Below, piece by piece: positions 46,022 to 58,281 of a stretch of 64,000 nt of DNA. Under the pieces are notes generated by a model that was not told where the DNA came from, did no database searches, and saw only the letters and a program-made list of their open reading frames with translations. Position numbers and translations under genes: made by a program. Every line of letters begins with the position of its first letter. Position 1 is the stretch's first letter. The DNA comes from Eutypella sp. D-1. Lineage: Eukaryota; Ascomycota; Sordariomycetes; Xylariales; Diatrypaceae. The DNA lies in NCBI GenBank assembly GCA_023313575.1, contig JAJTTP010000001.1, positions 4,216,001 through 4,280,000 of the forward strand, written 5' to 3'.

Positions 46022-48698
46022 TTACCCCTGAATCCCAGCCGCCACGTTGAGCTCATGTTCCAGTCCCGCGAGGTCTTCGCTCACGGACTCGCGACTGCGA
46101 AGGGTGAGGGCGGCGGCCTTCTGGGCCACATCGACGAGGTTCTCGACGCGGCCGCCCTGGGCCAGACCGGCGACGAGCACACCGAGGAACGTATCGCCGA
46201 CGCCGTTCACGGACGCGACGTTTTCGACGCGCTCCGCCGCCGGGTACAGGCGCATGTACACGCCGCCGACGTCCGGGTTGTCGCCGAACGACCGGGCCAG
46301 GATAAAGGGCTCGGAAGCGGCGTCCCGAAGCCGCGGGTCGTCCTTCGCCAGTATGGACGTCAGCAGGGCACCCTCGCTTCCTAGCTTCGTGATGACCGTC
46401 GGGATGTACGGGAGCAGCTGCACCGCCTGCTGCGGGATCCCGGCGTCCGTCATGCGCGCCGAGGTCAGCCGCACAAACCGGTCCCGAGCGCCACTGTGTG
46501 GCATGCCGAATGCATTCACGACCTCCCACCACCGCGCTTCGTCCAGGTACTCGTTCTCTCGCGCGGCGGCGTGCATGGCCGCCAGCTCGTGCTGATTAGG
46601 TGTCGCGAGGTCGACGCTGGCGTTCGGGAAGACGCCGAGGCTCTCCAGCCCCTTGTTGGACTGGCGGTGATGGCAGAATAGGCGGGCGGACTTCTCGACA
46701 GAGACCGGCTCGAAGGCCACGCGCGCGCCGCTGCGTCGACCCGCCTGCGTCCACGCCCGGATGTCGCGCTCCGCCCAGTTTCCGTCCACGACGAGCCACC
46801 TGGGCTGCGATGCCGCCACGGCGGAGCTCCAGTACGTTGGGAATGAGTGCGCTGTGAAGATGCCCATGTCGGCCATGGCAAGGACAAGGTTCTTGTTGGC
46901 GTCGTTTACGGCCACGTACTGGGCGGTCCGTGTTGAAGGGTGGTACTCATGGCTTAGCCGTCGGATGTACGAGGTGTCCATGCCACTTGATTGCAGTGAT
47001 GTAATAACGGACGAGCCAGCGCTATAGGGTGGATTAGCCTTTCGTGATATAAGTATAGTACGTGACTGGTGTACCTACATATCATCACCAACCATACTGC
47101 AGAGCTTGACTTTCGTATCTTGGCTAACCCGATGGGCAGCCAGTGCTACGTTATGACCTACACCCCCGATGGATTGACTGATGTGCGCTGGGTTTGAGGT
47201 TTGTAGTTGCGGGTCTTGTTTGCTCCCCGTGTAGTCACAGCTTAGATCTACCGCTACAGAGCCAGCGACTAGAATGTCTGCTCGTGCATTGCTCTGCTAA
47301 CGTTAGTCACTTTTTTCCCCTATCCTCTCGGGGAGTGGCCCCAAAGTGTGGCCTGTGGTAACTAAGGGAAGGCAAGCCTACCTGGGTGACGTCTGGAATA
47401 TTCTCATCAGGGGTGGTCACGCTTTTAAATAGCTCCGAAGGAGGCGGGCTTACTTTCCTAATACAAGGACGTTAGACTGTGGTGATAGAAAATAAAGTAG
47501 CACTCGGCTCACGTCTCATTAGATAACACGAGGTCCCCAGAAATGAGGCGCGAGACGGCGACGGCTATCTTAGTCGCGCGTTCTACGTTCCATTGCACGA
47601 GAGCCTTGTTCGCCGGCACACTCCTGCCGTTCGTGAGATCTCTGATCCTCCTTAGGATAAACGGGGTGTTCGCGCTACCCGAAATGCCTTGCTCGTTTGA
47701 CTCCCTGACAGCCTGCTCAATGACGGCATCCATCTCACCCTTGGGGATAGCGGTCTCCTCAGGGATTGGGTTCGCAAAGAGCAGGCCTGACTCGATCCCT
47801 AGCTTTTCTTGTGCCAGTATCATCGCGGCGGCCTGCTCCTCGGTATGCACCACGAAAGGACTCTTGATGCCGCTGTCCCTCGCCCAAAAGGCTGGGAAGT
47901 CGACGTCGCCTTGGCGGCCATCAGAGAACGTCGAAGCGAGGACACCTTGGGTCTCTAAGTACTCCAGCGTTCGGGGAATATCTAGGAAGCCCTTGGAACC
48001 GCTACAAACTACGCCCAATCTTGTTCGCCCGAGTTCCGTTAGATCGGCAGATATGTCCATAGACACATGGCCACCGCGATGAACACCACCTAACCCACCA
48101 GTGCCGAATACTCTAATGCCGGCAAGCCTTGCCAAAACCATCGTTCCTGCTATGGTAGTGCCGCCATGGAACTTTTGTCCCATCATGCCCTGCACAGAAG
48201 TCAGGATACGGCCATATGGAATTAGAGGGTATCTGTCGAAAACCCGATCATAAGCGGAGTTCTCACCATGCCAACAAGGTAAGCAATGTCTCTCCTCGAG
48301 ACTTTCTTCGCAGATCCTTCCACCATGCGTATCACTTCATCAGGTAGAAGGCCGACGGTTGGAACACCATTTAAAATGCCAACGACGGCAGGGACACCAC
48401 CATGTTGGCGTACAATCTCTTCTAGCCGCAGATCGCTGATAGCACCATGGGTGTAGATAGTCGACTCAAGCGCTACGACTGGCTTGTTCGTAGCCAAGGC
48501 ATCTTGCACTTCTTCCGAGACCTTGAGCAGGTTCTTAAGGCCCTCGAGTTTTCCGAGGGTCGAGGTCGGGTTTGCACTATAGACAGGCCTCGAGGTTGAA
48601 AAAGCACTCTTCCCCGCTCGGGCTGGGATCCCCATGTATCTTTGCCATTGTGAATGGGAGCGCCAAGCTAGCGACCGCGATGATAGCAATGTTCTCAT
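46022..48698 (-). CDS. Pseudouridine-metabolising bifunctional enzyme (PsuG glycosidase + PfkB-type kinase)
   Basis: Salvages pseudouridine: the kinase half makes pseudouridine 5'-phosphate, and the glycosidase half splits it to uracil and ribose 5-phosphate. Five exons: 48698-48267, 48189-47513, 47457-47382, 47296-47079 and 47021-46022, 800 residues, all in frame. The N-terminal 40 residues are Arg/Ser-rich without acids, like a mitochondrial leader. The glycosidase domain (about 45-370) has ALESTIYTHG, KKVSRRDIAYLVGM, GGLGGVHRGG, ISADLTELG and SKGFLDIPRT, retaining the Glu, Lys, Asp and Lys used by E. coli PsuG. The kinase (about 405-800) has DILVAGSVAVDLSCDY, GGVGHNVALAA and the catalytic NGVGDTFLGVL. 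Domain order matches the fungal fusion known as S. pombe C1861.05. No C-terminal peroxisomal signal is present. Confidence 0.94.
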
Positions 48699-49846
48699 GA
48701 TGACTGCAATTTCTATATTACTTTCTGAAGCGGTCCTATGACCGATCAGAAGTGAAATATCGAATTCTTATACTTTTATTTGGAGGCATGAATGCGTAAG
48801 CATGGAGAGTTGTAAATGTAGTGCGGTTTCTCGTTGTAGCGGTCCTAGTACGGATTTATATCAAAGGAAGCTATTTCGTTAACAGAATGTAGTGGGTCTC
48901 GAGCACGCATATATAAATATATGTAAAAACCAGACATAATATGCATAAGGTGACTGTCTGCGGGTACCTAGCATGCTGGCATGGTTCTTATTACCTTTGA
49001 AAAGTACGGATGATCAGGAATATCAGGTAGGTAGTAACTTCAAATTTCCAGAGTTATCATCCTTTGACACAGCTCTTCCCTCGGGGTTGTCCTTATAGTC
49101 GTTTCGTATGACCACTCGTTTCCAGTTAGTTTCTGTAGCTTACCTAAGTAATTAAGCCTTCATGCATTTTCCAATATTGTTACAGGCATCTATCTATTTC
49201 CATATCAGTTGAGCAAGTCTGGTAGAGGTGATATCGATTATCATGATGAGTATCCGATATTTATCAACGTAGTATTTGTTGGAGTCGCCGGGAAGGCGTG
49301 CCGTCAACTATACCTTGAAAAGACAAGCCTAAGAACCTGGGATATGTATGGGTGGTTTCAGATTAGTTCCAGGTCTCCCCTCTACCCTATGCTTACTTGT
49401 AGCCTCACCAGGTTCTTCTCTGAAACGATTAGAAGTGTGGTTATGGCTCGTACATATTTGGTAAACTAACGAGTCGGAGGGAACACCAAGCTTCGGGCCG
49501 GTTTCCGTCCTTCATATCACTTGCATCCAGGTCGCTTATGAAGAGCCAAGCACCTAGTGTCCGGATCAGATGCCTGCCCAATGTCACGATACAGGTCCGT
49601 CACATTTACAACGATGTAGGCAGGCACAGATATAATAGTAGCCATTGGCCTTCCCGGTCGGGTTCTTTGTATACGCCTTAACATGTATATCGTAGACTGC
49701 TGGATAGCTACGCCCCGGTACAGGTAGTATAATCATCTCCTAGGAGATCTTTGGTGTCGTGGGACACTCCACGTTAAATTTCTATTTCTATCGCGCTGTC
49801 CCAGTCTCACCGGCATAGGTCTGGGCAAAACCCAGACCGGTCCGCG
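48699..49846. promoter_or_regulatory. Divergent spacer
   Basis: 1.15 kb, AT-rich, between the pseudouridine enzyme (-) and the secreted-protein gene (+). An 86-codon open frame (49209-49469) has no recognised features and is not called. Confidence 0.4.
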
Positions 49847-50811
49847 ATGAAATTCCTTACACATTTCGCCATTCTTTTCTTTATATACGTTCATTATGCC
49901 GTAGCCCTTGACTTCACCATAGCGGGTGGTCAGATCTTCACTCCCGGGTTCGCGGTTCTCGACGCACCCCAACCGGGTACGCCCCTCGGCGGCGGTAGGT
50001 TACCACCGGTCGCGAAACCAGGTTTTTGCCTGACATAACAACAGTTTAATAATGCGTTTTCTTGTCAGCTAGATACCCTCGAGGTGGCCCTCGATGTCTC
50101 AGCCAACGGCAAGCTGGACCTGCCCCCCTACGGCGATGACAGCCCCAGCAGGATCAACAACATCACTATTTTCCTGTATAGCTACGAAATGGAGCGCAAC
50201 TTCACGATATCCAATGGCACCGCAACGTTATTCGATGCCACTCTCGGCGACATCATGCTGTCGGAGCCGGGCAGCACCGTCAAGCACGTGAAGTGGACCT
50301 GGCCGGACTGTCTGATCGGCGACGGGCAGCCGGACTCCACCGAGAGCGATCGCGGGAATTACAATGTATGTTAAACACGCACTTATGAGCTCGCTAACTA
50401 CGGCACATACTCGAGCGACGATGCTGAAACTCTCCTCTGCGCAACAAGATATCCATACGCCAGAACTTCCGGCTCAACGGCGAAGACCACTATACTATCT
50501 TTGATGTGCCCATCTCCGTCACGAACAGCATCGAGTTCTCTGGACTGAACCCGTCCTGCGACGCGCTCGACAATCCCCTGTTGTCCCCGGAGGAAGTCGA
50601 TGCCGACGGCGCTAATGCCCCCGTCGGCATTCTGTTCGCACCCGGTGACGCCACGGTCATCGAACAGAGTGGAGGAGGAGGAGGAGGAAAAGATGAGGAC
50701 CCGGGCCAGGGCGGTCTCGGCGCTGCTGCTCGTTCTCGGTTCGGGCTTGAGGCGCTCTGGGTCCCCTTCCTCGTTGTTGCTTACTACTTATGTGCTTCGC
50801 AATCATGGTAA
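49847..50811 (+). CDS. Secreted, probably GPI-anchored or surface protein of unknown function
   Basis: Exons are 49847-49994, 50073-50365 and 50449-50811 (phases 1 and 0), 267 residues. Signal peptide MKFLTHFAILFFIYVHYAVA is followed by LDFTIAGGQIFTPGFAVLDAPQPGTPLGG. Exon 2 encodes a beta-rich domain with several N-glycosylation sites (NNIT, RNFT, SNGT); exon 3 continues ISIRQNFRLNGEDHYTIFDV. Two cysteines (WPDCL and PSCDAL) could pair. The C-terminus has a Gly/Asp-rich spacer then a hydrophobic end (LWVPFLVVAYYLCA), as in GPI-anchored or tail-anchored surface proteins. The conserved-looking block IAGGQI-TPG-APQPGTPLGGDTL resembles a family of hypothetical secreted proteins in ascomycetes; function unknown. 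Confidence 0.8.
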
Positions 50812-51407
50812 TCGCTAGTGCACCCAATTATCTGGAACCCAATCAGGTAACTCGGTTGCTTCAATGGATCAATGAGTGATATGCTTTGCACTTCGCCTCC
50901 CTGCGCCATTTCCTCCTGTGTTTAGATACCGTGCGCACACCCAAAAAGGTGATCGATTCATCTGCGTCCATCCTACCGAGGTAGATGAGTGAGCGACCTA
51001 TACCACGTATGGTTCTATAAATGCAATAATCCACCGTGTGCGCCTATTACAGGATCTCGGCATGCTGATCCACAACCCACCCCCGCTTCCTGCTTAGTAT
51101 ACTGCCCCTGTCAAGTATGGTAACGTTGAGGGACTCGGGTCATACCCGCCTGCAGATATATTTCACTTGGCGCCATCAACCGGGTCGTTCAGGTTTGGGT
51201 TTCTACTTACCTAGGTACTTAGGTATACTCTTCTATGAACGTACTGATTATGAGATAGCTCCATGACATCGACTCAACTATATAATTAATATCTACGGTT
51301 CTGTATCCCCTCCCCCTTTACTCAGGGCGTATCCAGGAGTCCCCGCGGAATCTATTTAGAGCTGGAAAAGGAAAAAGAGGCGTTTGTCTAATTCGACTTT
51401 TTCCCAC
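50812..51407. promoter_or_regulatory. Spacer upstream of the SDR gene
   Basis: 596 bp with a CTTACCTAGGTACTTAGGTA palindrome near 51208-51227. No gene seen; presumed SDR promoter. Confidence 0.4.
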
Positions 51408-52670
51408 ATGCCGATCCACAAAGGCTGGCTGCCCCGTGAGGGCTTCATCGTGGACCCGATCCTCAAGCTCATCGACGCGACGGTACTAAACCCGACGGTT
51501 CTTCTGCCGCTGGTGCTGCTCGCGAGGTTCACGGCGAAAGGCCGGGATGCCTCCCTGCTGCACCCGACCGCACTCTGGCGGCTCAAGGGCCTGCTGGGCT
51601 TCGCCCTCGTCAGGCGACTGAGCGGCCTTTACTCCGACCGCGTTATAAACAACTGGACCAGCGACAAGTACGACTGGCCGAACGAGATTGCCGTCGTTAC
51701 TGGCGGTGCCGGTGGTATCGGTGGTAATATCGCTCGACTCCTGGCCGAGCGCGGCGTTAAAGTTGCGATCCTAGATATCCAACCCATAACGTTCGAGACC
51801 GGTGAGTGTCGATACTCCTTCTACCTATGCAGTCGGAACATAAAAAGGGGGGAGGGGGGATGATGGAATAAAAAGAAGCCCCGGCAGCTATGAGTATAGT
51901 CCTTTGAAGCTTAGACAAGTACCTCTTTAGGACCCAACATCCACTATATCAAGTGCGACCTGCGGTCGACGGACGACATCGCCGCGGCGGCGCGAGAGAT
52001 TCGGGAGCGCCTAGGCGACCCAACTATCCTCGTGAACAATGCGGGGGTGGCGCGGGGCAAGAAGGTGCTGGAGGGTAGCGACGCGGACCTGCGGTTGACG
52101 TTCGAGGTGAACGCGCTGGCGCACTTCCGCACGGTGCGGGAGTTTCTGCCGACGATGGCAGCGCGGAACCACGGAATCATTGTCACGGTGGCGAGCTACG
52201 CGGCGCTGATGGCGGTGCCGGGAATGGTGGACTATGGGGCTAGCAAGGCGGCGTCGGTGGTTCTGCACGAGGGTCTCAGCGCCGAACTGAGCGCCGCGGC
52301 GCCGCGTGTGCGTACCATCCTCGTCTGCCAGGGCCACGTCCGCACCCCACTCTTCGAGGGCTATGACACCGGCTCACCATTCCTTGTCCCCACCCTCGAG
52401 CCCGAGACCGTCGCCGACGCCGTCTGCGAGCAGATCTTCTCCGGGCGCAGCGGACAGGTCAATATCCCCATCCTAGGCTCCATCTCCGCTTATCTCAGGA
52501 CTCTGCCGTACTGGTACGCCTACGGCTCCCGCGCCAGGGCTACGTTCATGATGAAGAATTGGAAGGGCCGCCAGGTCATCCAAGAAGACGACGAGAAGAA
52601 AACGACGGAGGAAGGAAAGCCAGGCGACACAGAGGGGAGCGTCGTCATGGTACCCCAACAAGAGGGATAA
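51408..52670 (+). CDS. Short-chain dehydrogenase/reductase, membrane-associated type
   Basis: NAD(P)-dependent oxidoreductase. Exons are 51408-51801 and 51931-52670 (phase 1), 377 residues. A hydrophobic N-terminal extension (about 10-75, LNPTVLLPLVLLARF and LLGFALVRRL) comes before the Rossmann fold, as in retinol dehydrogenase / 17-beta-HSD11-like SDRs that sit on the ER or lipid droplets. Cofactor motif TGGAGGIGG, then CDLRSTDDI, ILVNNAGVA, and the catalytic Ser-Tyr-Lys (VASYAAL ... YGASKAA). A polar Lys/Glu-rich tail ends the protein. Substrate cannot be read from sequence. An upstream in-frame extension to 51384 lacks an ATG. Confidence 0.88.
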
Positions 52671-53128
52671 GGAAGCGGGGGGGTTATCGGAAGAGCAAGA
52701 TAGTGTCGAATGAAGATATCTAATCCAGTGCGCGGCCTACTGATGCCTTGTGAAACCATTGCAGTCATTAATGAACGATGGATAATTCATTCGTTGACTC
52801 AAACATCTGACCTAGTCACAACCGAGTGTTGCACAAGTCGCCCTGTAGATCCGAGCACGTCTTAGGTGGAAGATAGTATATGTGCCACAAACGGCTGTCC
52901 TGCCTCGGTGATTATATCTGGCTGGGTTAGGCGAGACCTGCGCAGAGACATTCCCCACAACGGGGCGGACCTGTTCTCTGTGTAGCTCATATCATCGTGA
53001 GAATATGTACACTGTTGCACGCCGGCTAAGGTAGAACGCATCATCCTCAATATTATATGTATTGTCGAAGCAAAAGAAAACACCGCAATGCGAAAGAGAA
53101 ACACGAAATAGGCGAGGCCCTGTGCCTA
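52671..53128. other. Convergent spacer (SDR / dienoyl-CoA reductase)
   Basis: 458 bp between converging stop codons, probably both 3' untranslated regions. No gene seen. Confidence 0.55.
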
Positions 53129-54373
53129 TCAGAGCTTCGACTTGTCCTTCCTGCCACTCTTGACGTTCTTCGAGAATTCCCCCTTCAGGAGATAATCGGG
53201 ATATTTATGTGAGGAGTCTAGGCCCACCGAAACCCCTCCTGCACGCCAATCGCCGCCGTCTACCACGAGGACTTCACCATTGACGTAGTTTCCCGCATCG
53301 CTGAACAAGTAGACGGTAGCATCGGCAATGTCACGGATCTTTCCCCAGCGTCCTATCGGGACAATCTTGCCACTCGTCTCTAATGGGACCTCGTTGCTGG
53401 CAAGCCTTTCCATGCCTTCCGTTCCTTCGATTCCTCCGGGCGCAATGACGTTGGATGTGACTCCGAACGGTCCGTACTACACGAAACCTCCTCAGTCAAC
53501 CATCGTTCCATTTAGAAGTGCCATGTGCTCTGGCAAATGATATTATGCGGAGAAGCGCCGCGCAAAAATTTGTGGAGCTGCTTGCTTACCTCTAGGCATA
53601 CAGAGGCCATGAGACTATCAACAGATGCCTTGGCCGCCGATACATGTGCTTGCAGCGGCATCCCGGAGTAGTGGAACGTAGCGGACACGTATATAATCCG
53701 ACCCCCCGTAAGTCCGTCTTTGCTCGGATTAGGGTTCCGCGCTGCAGATTCAACGAGGTAAGGCATCGTAGCCTTGATGGTGTTAAAGGTCCCCAGTACG
53801 TCAATGTCCATAACGGCCTTGAACGCGTTAGAGCTGAGACCAGAGATGGGCGCCACAAAATTGCCCGCCGCACCAGCTCTGTCAATTGATTTCGTTAGCT
53901 GGTGGCCAGTATAAACATGAAGAGTGGGAGGGGAGCCCGTACATCACGAAGTCGATAGCGCCCAGCTCTTTCACGCATCTCTCTGCAGCGTTTTTCAAGG
54001 TCTCCGCCTATTTCTATCGTCAGCTGTACTCGACGCCCGGCAGCTTCACGGAACACGGCGATGACGCACGTTTCGGACATCACAACCTCCAATTCCAATG
54101 ACCTTGGCGCCTTTTCTCGCAGTTGCTATATCGGCAGCGGCGGCTTCCGTCTTCTGCTGGTTACGGCCGATAATACATGCATTCGCTCCGAGGGCGACCA
54201 AAGCCCTAGTTTGAGCACTGCAGATAGTTCCGGCACCTCCGGTTACGAAGACAACTCTGCCATCTGTTCTGAGCGTTAGAAGTATCCGTAGGTCCATCTA
54301 GGTCATTGCATTACCTACCGAAAATTCCGTCTTTCCACACATTACTGAGATACTCTGATCTGGGAATTGGCAT
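53129..54373 (-). CDS. SPS19: Peroxisomal 2,4-dienoyl-CoA reductase
   Basis: NADPH-dependent reductase needed to break down unsaturated fatty acids with double bonds at even positions. Five exons: 54373-54319, 54263-54070, 54007-53943, 53878-53590 and 53476-53129, 316 residues; introns are 55, 62, 64 and 113 bp. It starts MPIPRSEYLSNVWKDGIF, then DGRVVFVTGGAGTICSAQTRAL with the TGxxxxI cofactor loop, CIIGRNQQKTEAAAADI, the tiny exon 3 (AETLKNAAERCVKELGAIDFV), AGAAGNFVAPISGLS, DIDVLGTFNTI and APGGIEGTEGMERL. The C-terminus is KSKL, whose last three residues SKL form a textbook type 1 peroxisomal signal. Without splicing, the sequence looks like three fragments, but every junction restores family sequence. 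Confidence 0.94.
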
Positions 54374-55259
54374 TGTATCCACGAGCCACCCAATGACTTC
54401 GGCGGGTAGTGACTATAAACAAAATCTGGATCTAACACGAAAGAACAATAAAACCTGAAATAGAGCCTCGCTGGTATCTACGAAAGCGATAAATTAAGTT
54501 GAAAGAAGATCATACAAAATCGGCCATTAGGAAGAAGCAGAAGATGGAAACATTTATTACTACCGAGTATTATAAGCCCAGCGCATAAGACGTAGATAGG
54601 TACTTATATACTTCACATCTACGCACGGTCCGATGCCTCGGCTTAAATATTATGTACCAAGCACTTCCCGTATTATCGGTATTTCTACAGGGTATCCAAA
54701 GTACGTACTTACCGACTGCCCCAATGGGCAATAGCCTACCATTAGCGCTATTTCGTTCAAGTAGGAAATACCTAATGTTAAGCGATTTAAAGTCTCTCGT
54801 GAGACTACAAAGTACCAAGTACTGTGCTGGTACTTCCTACAGCGGCACCCAGGTGTACAGCAGGTGTCAAATATTTCAAACTTCTTCAGGGCCAGTGGAC
54901 CAAGTTCCGGCTCATATTATTTAAAGTCCATTCGTATACTATCCTCTGAAGTATTTGCTTTGGGTATATAGCATTGCCTTTAGGAACATTGTCACCTGAT
55001 CATTTCGCCTAAGAGATAAAGCATCTGAAACATCTTGAGCAGGACTTATCGCGAAGGCATGGCTGCACGGGGCATGGGACACAAGCAAACAGAGATTATG
55101 GATGTCTAACATTCCATCTATGACCCCTTTCTTTACTTTCGGTTGCCATCAGGCCCTATATCTGACCAAACCCGAGTACATGCCGAGGATTCTTCATACC
55201 CGAGTATTCTGATCAGCGGGAGTCGGCGTAGGGGGCCCTGACTGGCCTGGTATTTCATC
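54374..55259. promoter_or_regulatory. Divergent spacer (dienoyl-CoA reductase / XPG-like gene)
   Basis: 886 bp, AT-rich, holding both promoters. No specific site was assigned and no gene seen. Confidence 0.4.
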
Positions 55260-57160
55260 ATGGGGATTAAGGGTCTCACTCAGGCTCTTCAGCGCTATGG
55301 AGTACCTTCGCCCTTGGCCGGCGAGAACGTCGTGATCGATGGCCCTGCCCTTGTCCACCGGGTCCTAACAGACTGCCTGGTCTACAGGAAGGCAGAATGC
55401 AGCTTCATCTGCCTGCCCTCATACTCGTTCCTCAGCCAGCTCGTCCAGGGGTGGCTTGACGATTTGAAGAGTAATAACGTGAATGTGTGAGTTTGCCTCC
55501 ACATGATAGTATATACACCTATAGAGGAAACATGTCCTGACCATCCTGTAGGCGAAAGATTTATTTTGATGGGTACCTACCCCCTAGTAAATGGGAAGTC
55601 CGGCGAGAACGACTGTTGCGACAATCGGAGAATGTGAGGGTATTGTTCTTCAACGACCCGCTTGGCGCTGCAAAATCTCCAGAGGATGCATTCAGTCGTG
55701 TCAAACCCGGCATAATAAAGCCCGACGAAAGGACGCCGCGCTCCATGACCGTAGGCGCCGTCACCAGATTACCTAAACCCCCCTTTCTAGTTCCCGCTGT
55801 CATCGAAGCCCTCAGGAACAGCCAGGATTGGGCTCCCTTGATCCAGGTCGTCCCCGGAGAGGCTGACACCTACTGCGCACAAGATGTGCGCCAAAATGGA
55901 GGCGTAGTGCTCACAAGTGATTCCGATCTTCTCGTTCAGGATCTTGGAGCCGATGGTCGGGTCTCATTCTTTTGGGACGTGGAGTACATTTCATCCGCGG
56001 CGCTATCAACCTCCATGTATTCATTCCATGACATCAATGACCAACTAGGCGTTAAGGATGTTGGCGGGTTACCGCGCGTCGTGTTCGAGCAAATTACTGA
56101 TCGAATAGCATTCGATGCCGCTGTTAGGAAGGCGAAAGAGAATAATGCGGACACGCTTACTTCGCCTGGATACCTCAGCTTCGTGAAGGGGCACCAGGTG
56201 GACGACGCCATCCTAGCAGACGATGCAACTCTCGCCGCGATATCAAATTTGGACCCTAGGGTTTCAGAGATTGTTATCCAGACTATCATAATGCGTGAGT
56301 CGGGCTCGACAACAGGTACACCAAGCAAGCGGGAAAGTCGCGGCCCAAAAGTGCTCTCCATGTTTCTCCCGACCATGACGGAAAATCGAGGGATAAAGAG
56401 CTGCTGGATGGCGAGTACCGAGACCCGCAAGATCGCGTACGGCGTTTTACAGACCTTGTCACCTCGCAGATCCGAGAATATCATCGAGTACAGGACCCTG
56501 GATCCGTCCAACGACCATAACGGACGGCGGCTGGATATACCATGGGAATTGGATACAATGGACGGGTGCAAGCGTCTCATGGCCACACTTGGTAATCTCA
56601 AGAAGCGCCTGCCGTCTCCTGGGATGCAGTGGCTTGCATTCGCCATACTGCAAGATGTCGAGGTTTCCGCAGAAGACGAGAGGGTTTCTCTATCAGCCAT
56701 TCTGTTAAGCCAGGCCAACTTACCTTCTATCGGTGTACATGAGTATTCCTGGGACCTCATACACTACACCGCCCAGGTGCAGGCATCCTATTACTCGCTA
56801 CGAATGGCGAGGCAGATCCTGGATGCAGTGGCTGCTCTGGGCCAGGATCTCCCTAAACCCTTCCGCGAGCTGCGCGAATCCCTTGCCTCGCTGCCCCTCA
56901 TCGCCGATTGGCCTACGATCGAGGACATGCCTAGATTGCTATCCGCATTCAAGTCCCAGGATGCACTTAACATCGTCACCGACGTTTTGGGTGTCCCGAG
57001 TATCAATTTGGACCAGGTGTTAGCGGAGTATACAGGGCCCAAGAGGCATAAGAGGAAGCAGCAGAATGATGCCGGGCGAAATAATGGTGGGGGAAACGGG
57101 ATGAAAAGGTCTCCTTCGCTGAACCCATTCGCAATTCTGAGTTCGGCGAGTCAGGAGTGA
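55260..57160 (+). CDS. Asteroid/XPG-like nuclease-domain protein
   Basis: Exons are 55260-55486 and 55552-57160 (phase 2), 611 residues. The N-terminal block GIKGLTQALQRYG and VVIDGPALVHRVL is the XPG-N region; RKIYFDGYLPPSKWEVRRERLLR follows the splice; the XPG-I region PGEADTYCAQDVRQNGGVVLTSDSDLLVQD (about 200-230) carries Glu and Asp residues that bind metal in FEN1-type nucleases. The rest lacks the helix-hairpin-helix and PCNA-binding motif of FEN1 or EXO1, and has about 350 residues of its own plus a Lys-rich C-terminus. This fits the asteroid (ASTE1/S. pombe ast1) branch rather than classical flap nucleases. Cellular role in fungi is not clear. Confidence 0.83.
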
Positions 57161-57717
57161 GCGAATCAACCAGAGCACACAGATGATGGGCATACCTAAG
57201 CCAGATATGCAAGGGGCCTTCATTGCCAAGCCCCCAGAAGCCCTCGATATACTACATAGAACGAATGTATATCCTCTTATATACACCCATATATGCATGT
57301 TAGAATGCATGGCTCTTCACTCATAGCTCTTGTGGGCCGACTCTTTCGTGCGTTTTGCTACGTGGTTCTCACCTCTCGGATAAGATCCACGCGTGACAGG
57401 GATAGCTTGAATATTATTTAGACACTATTTATAAGTTACACTAACTTAAATTAGCATTGATAACTCAGGTATCACCACGCTGCCACGTAAGTAAACTCTC
57501 CCTGGGGCGTGAGACGCAGCGATATAAGAGCTGGCAGTTCTACTTAGGGGCGTGGAGAGGGATTTATGTAATAAGACAAAGAAATCGTGAGGCCAAACAA
57601 CTCATCAATAAACACCTCGCATTCGTCAAAACGATCTCAGCGGCGTTTTCACTGGGTAGGACTTCGAAGTGATAATTATCCTACCTCTCAACCAAACGAT
57701 CCCTATCAAGCGCCGCG
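57161..57717. other. Spacer
   Basis: 557 bp of AT-rich sequence between two genes on the same strand. Contains ATATACACCCATATATGCAT-like alternating sequence near 57280. No gene seen. Confidence 0.5.
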
Positions 57718-58281
57718 ATGTCAGCAACCACGGCGTCACTGCTGCCTACTATACCGAGGATCTTCTTCCTCTACCTCGAACCGGTCATAATGTAGGTCTC
57801 TTCGCCCAACCAGCCCGACATCTGAACAAGCCTCGATCCCCGCTCACATCCGCGTCCCAACTTTCGCAGTTCCTACAGCATGTACTGGAACTGGTCGCAC
57901 CAGGCCTCGCTGCTAGCGGTATCCGGGGGTACCGCGACGGCGGCGCCGCTCGAGATGGCGGCGCTGCTCACGCCGGCGGCGGCGTCCCAGTACTTGCTAT
58001 GCATGATGCTGTACGGGCTGGCGATCCTGCTGTCGTCGCCGCCGAGCCCGCGGCTGCTGCGCCTACACCTCGGCATCCTGGTGTTCGCGGACTTCACGCA
58101 CTGGTGGGGCCTATTCTCGACGCTGGCGGCGGCGGACCCCCTCGCCCGCCCCTGGTGGGTCGTCGCTCTCGACCCCGCCTCTTACACTCCCGAGGTCTGG
58201 AGCCTCGCCGTCGGCCCTCTCGCCACTCTCTCCATCAAGATCGCGACGCTGGCTGGATGGCTCGGGAAGATTGGGGGATAG
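57718..58281 (+). CDS. Small integral membrane protein (possibly DUF7704-like)
   Basis: Exon 1 is 57718-57791 (MSATTASLLPTIPRIFFLYLEPVI). A phase-2 intron leads to exon 2 beginning at 57870, or at 57879 with the alternative AG; either keeps frame, giving 161 or 158 residues. About four membrane helices: LPTIPRIFFLYLEPVI, LLTPAAASQYLLCMMLYGLAILL, LRLHLGILVFADFTHWWGLFSTLA and VWSLAVGPLATLSIKIATLAGWL. The L-x-L-E-P start and the D-F-T-H-W-W element resemble a widespread family of short fungal membrane proteins of unknown function. The exact acceptor is unsettled. Confidence 0.7.

Noticed and set aside
49209..49469. 86-codon open frame
   Set aside because: No conserved motif, poor codon composition, AT-rich surroundings.
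53129..54373. Reading the dienoyl-CoA reductase fragments as a broken pseudogene
   Set aside because: Five exons with GT-AG borders restore a full 316-residue enzyme ending in SKL; no frameshift is needed.
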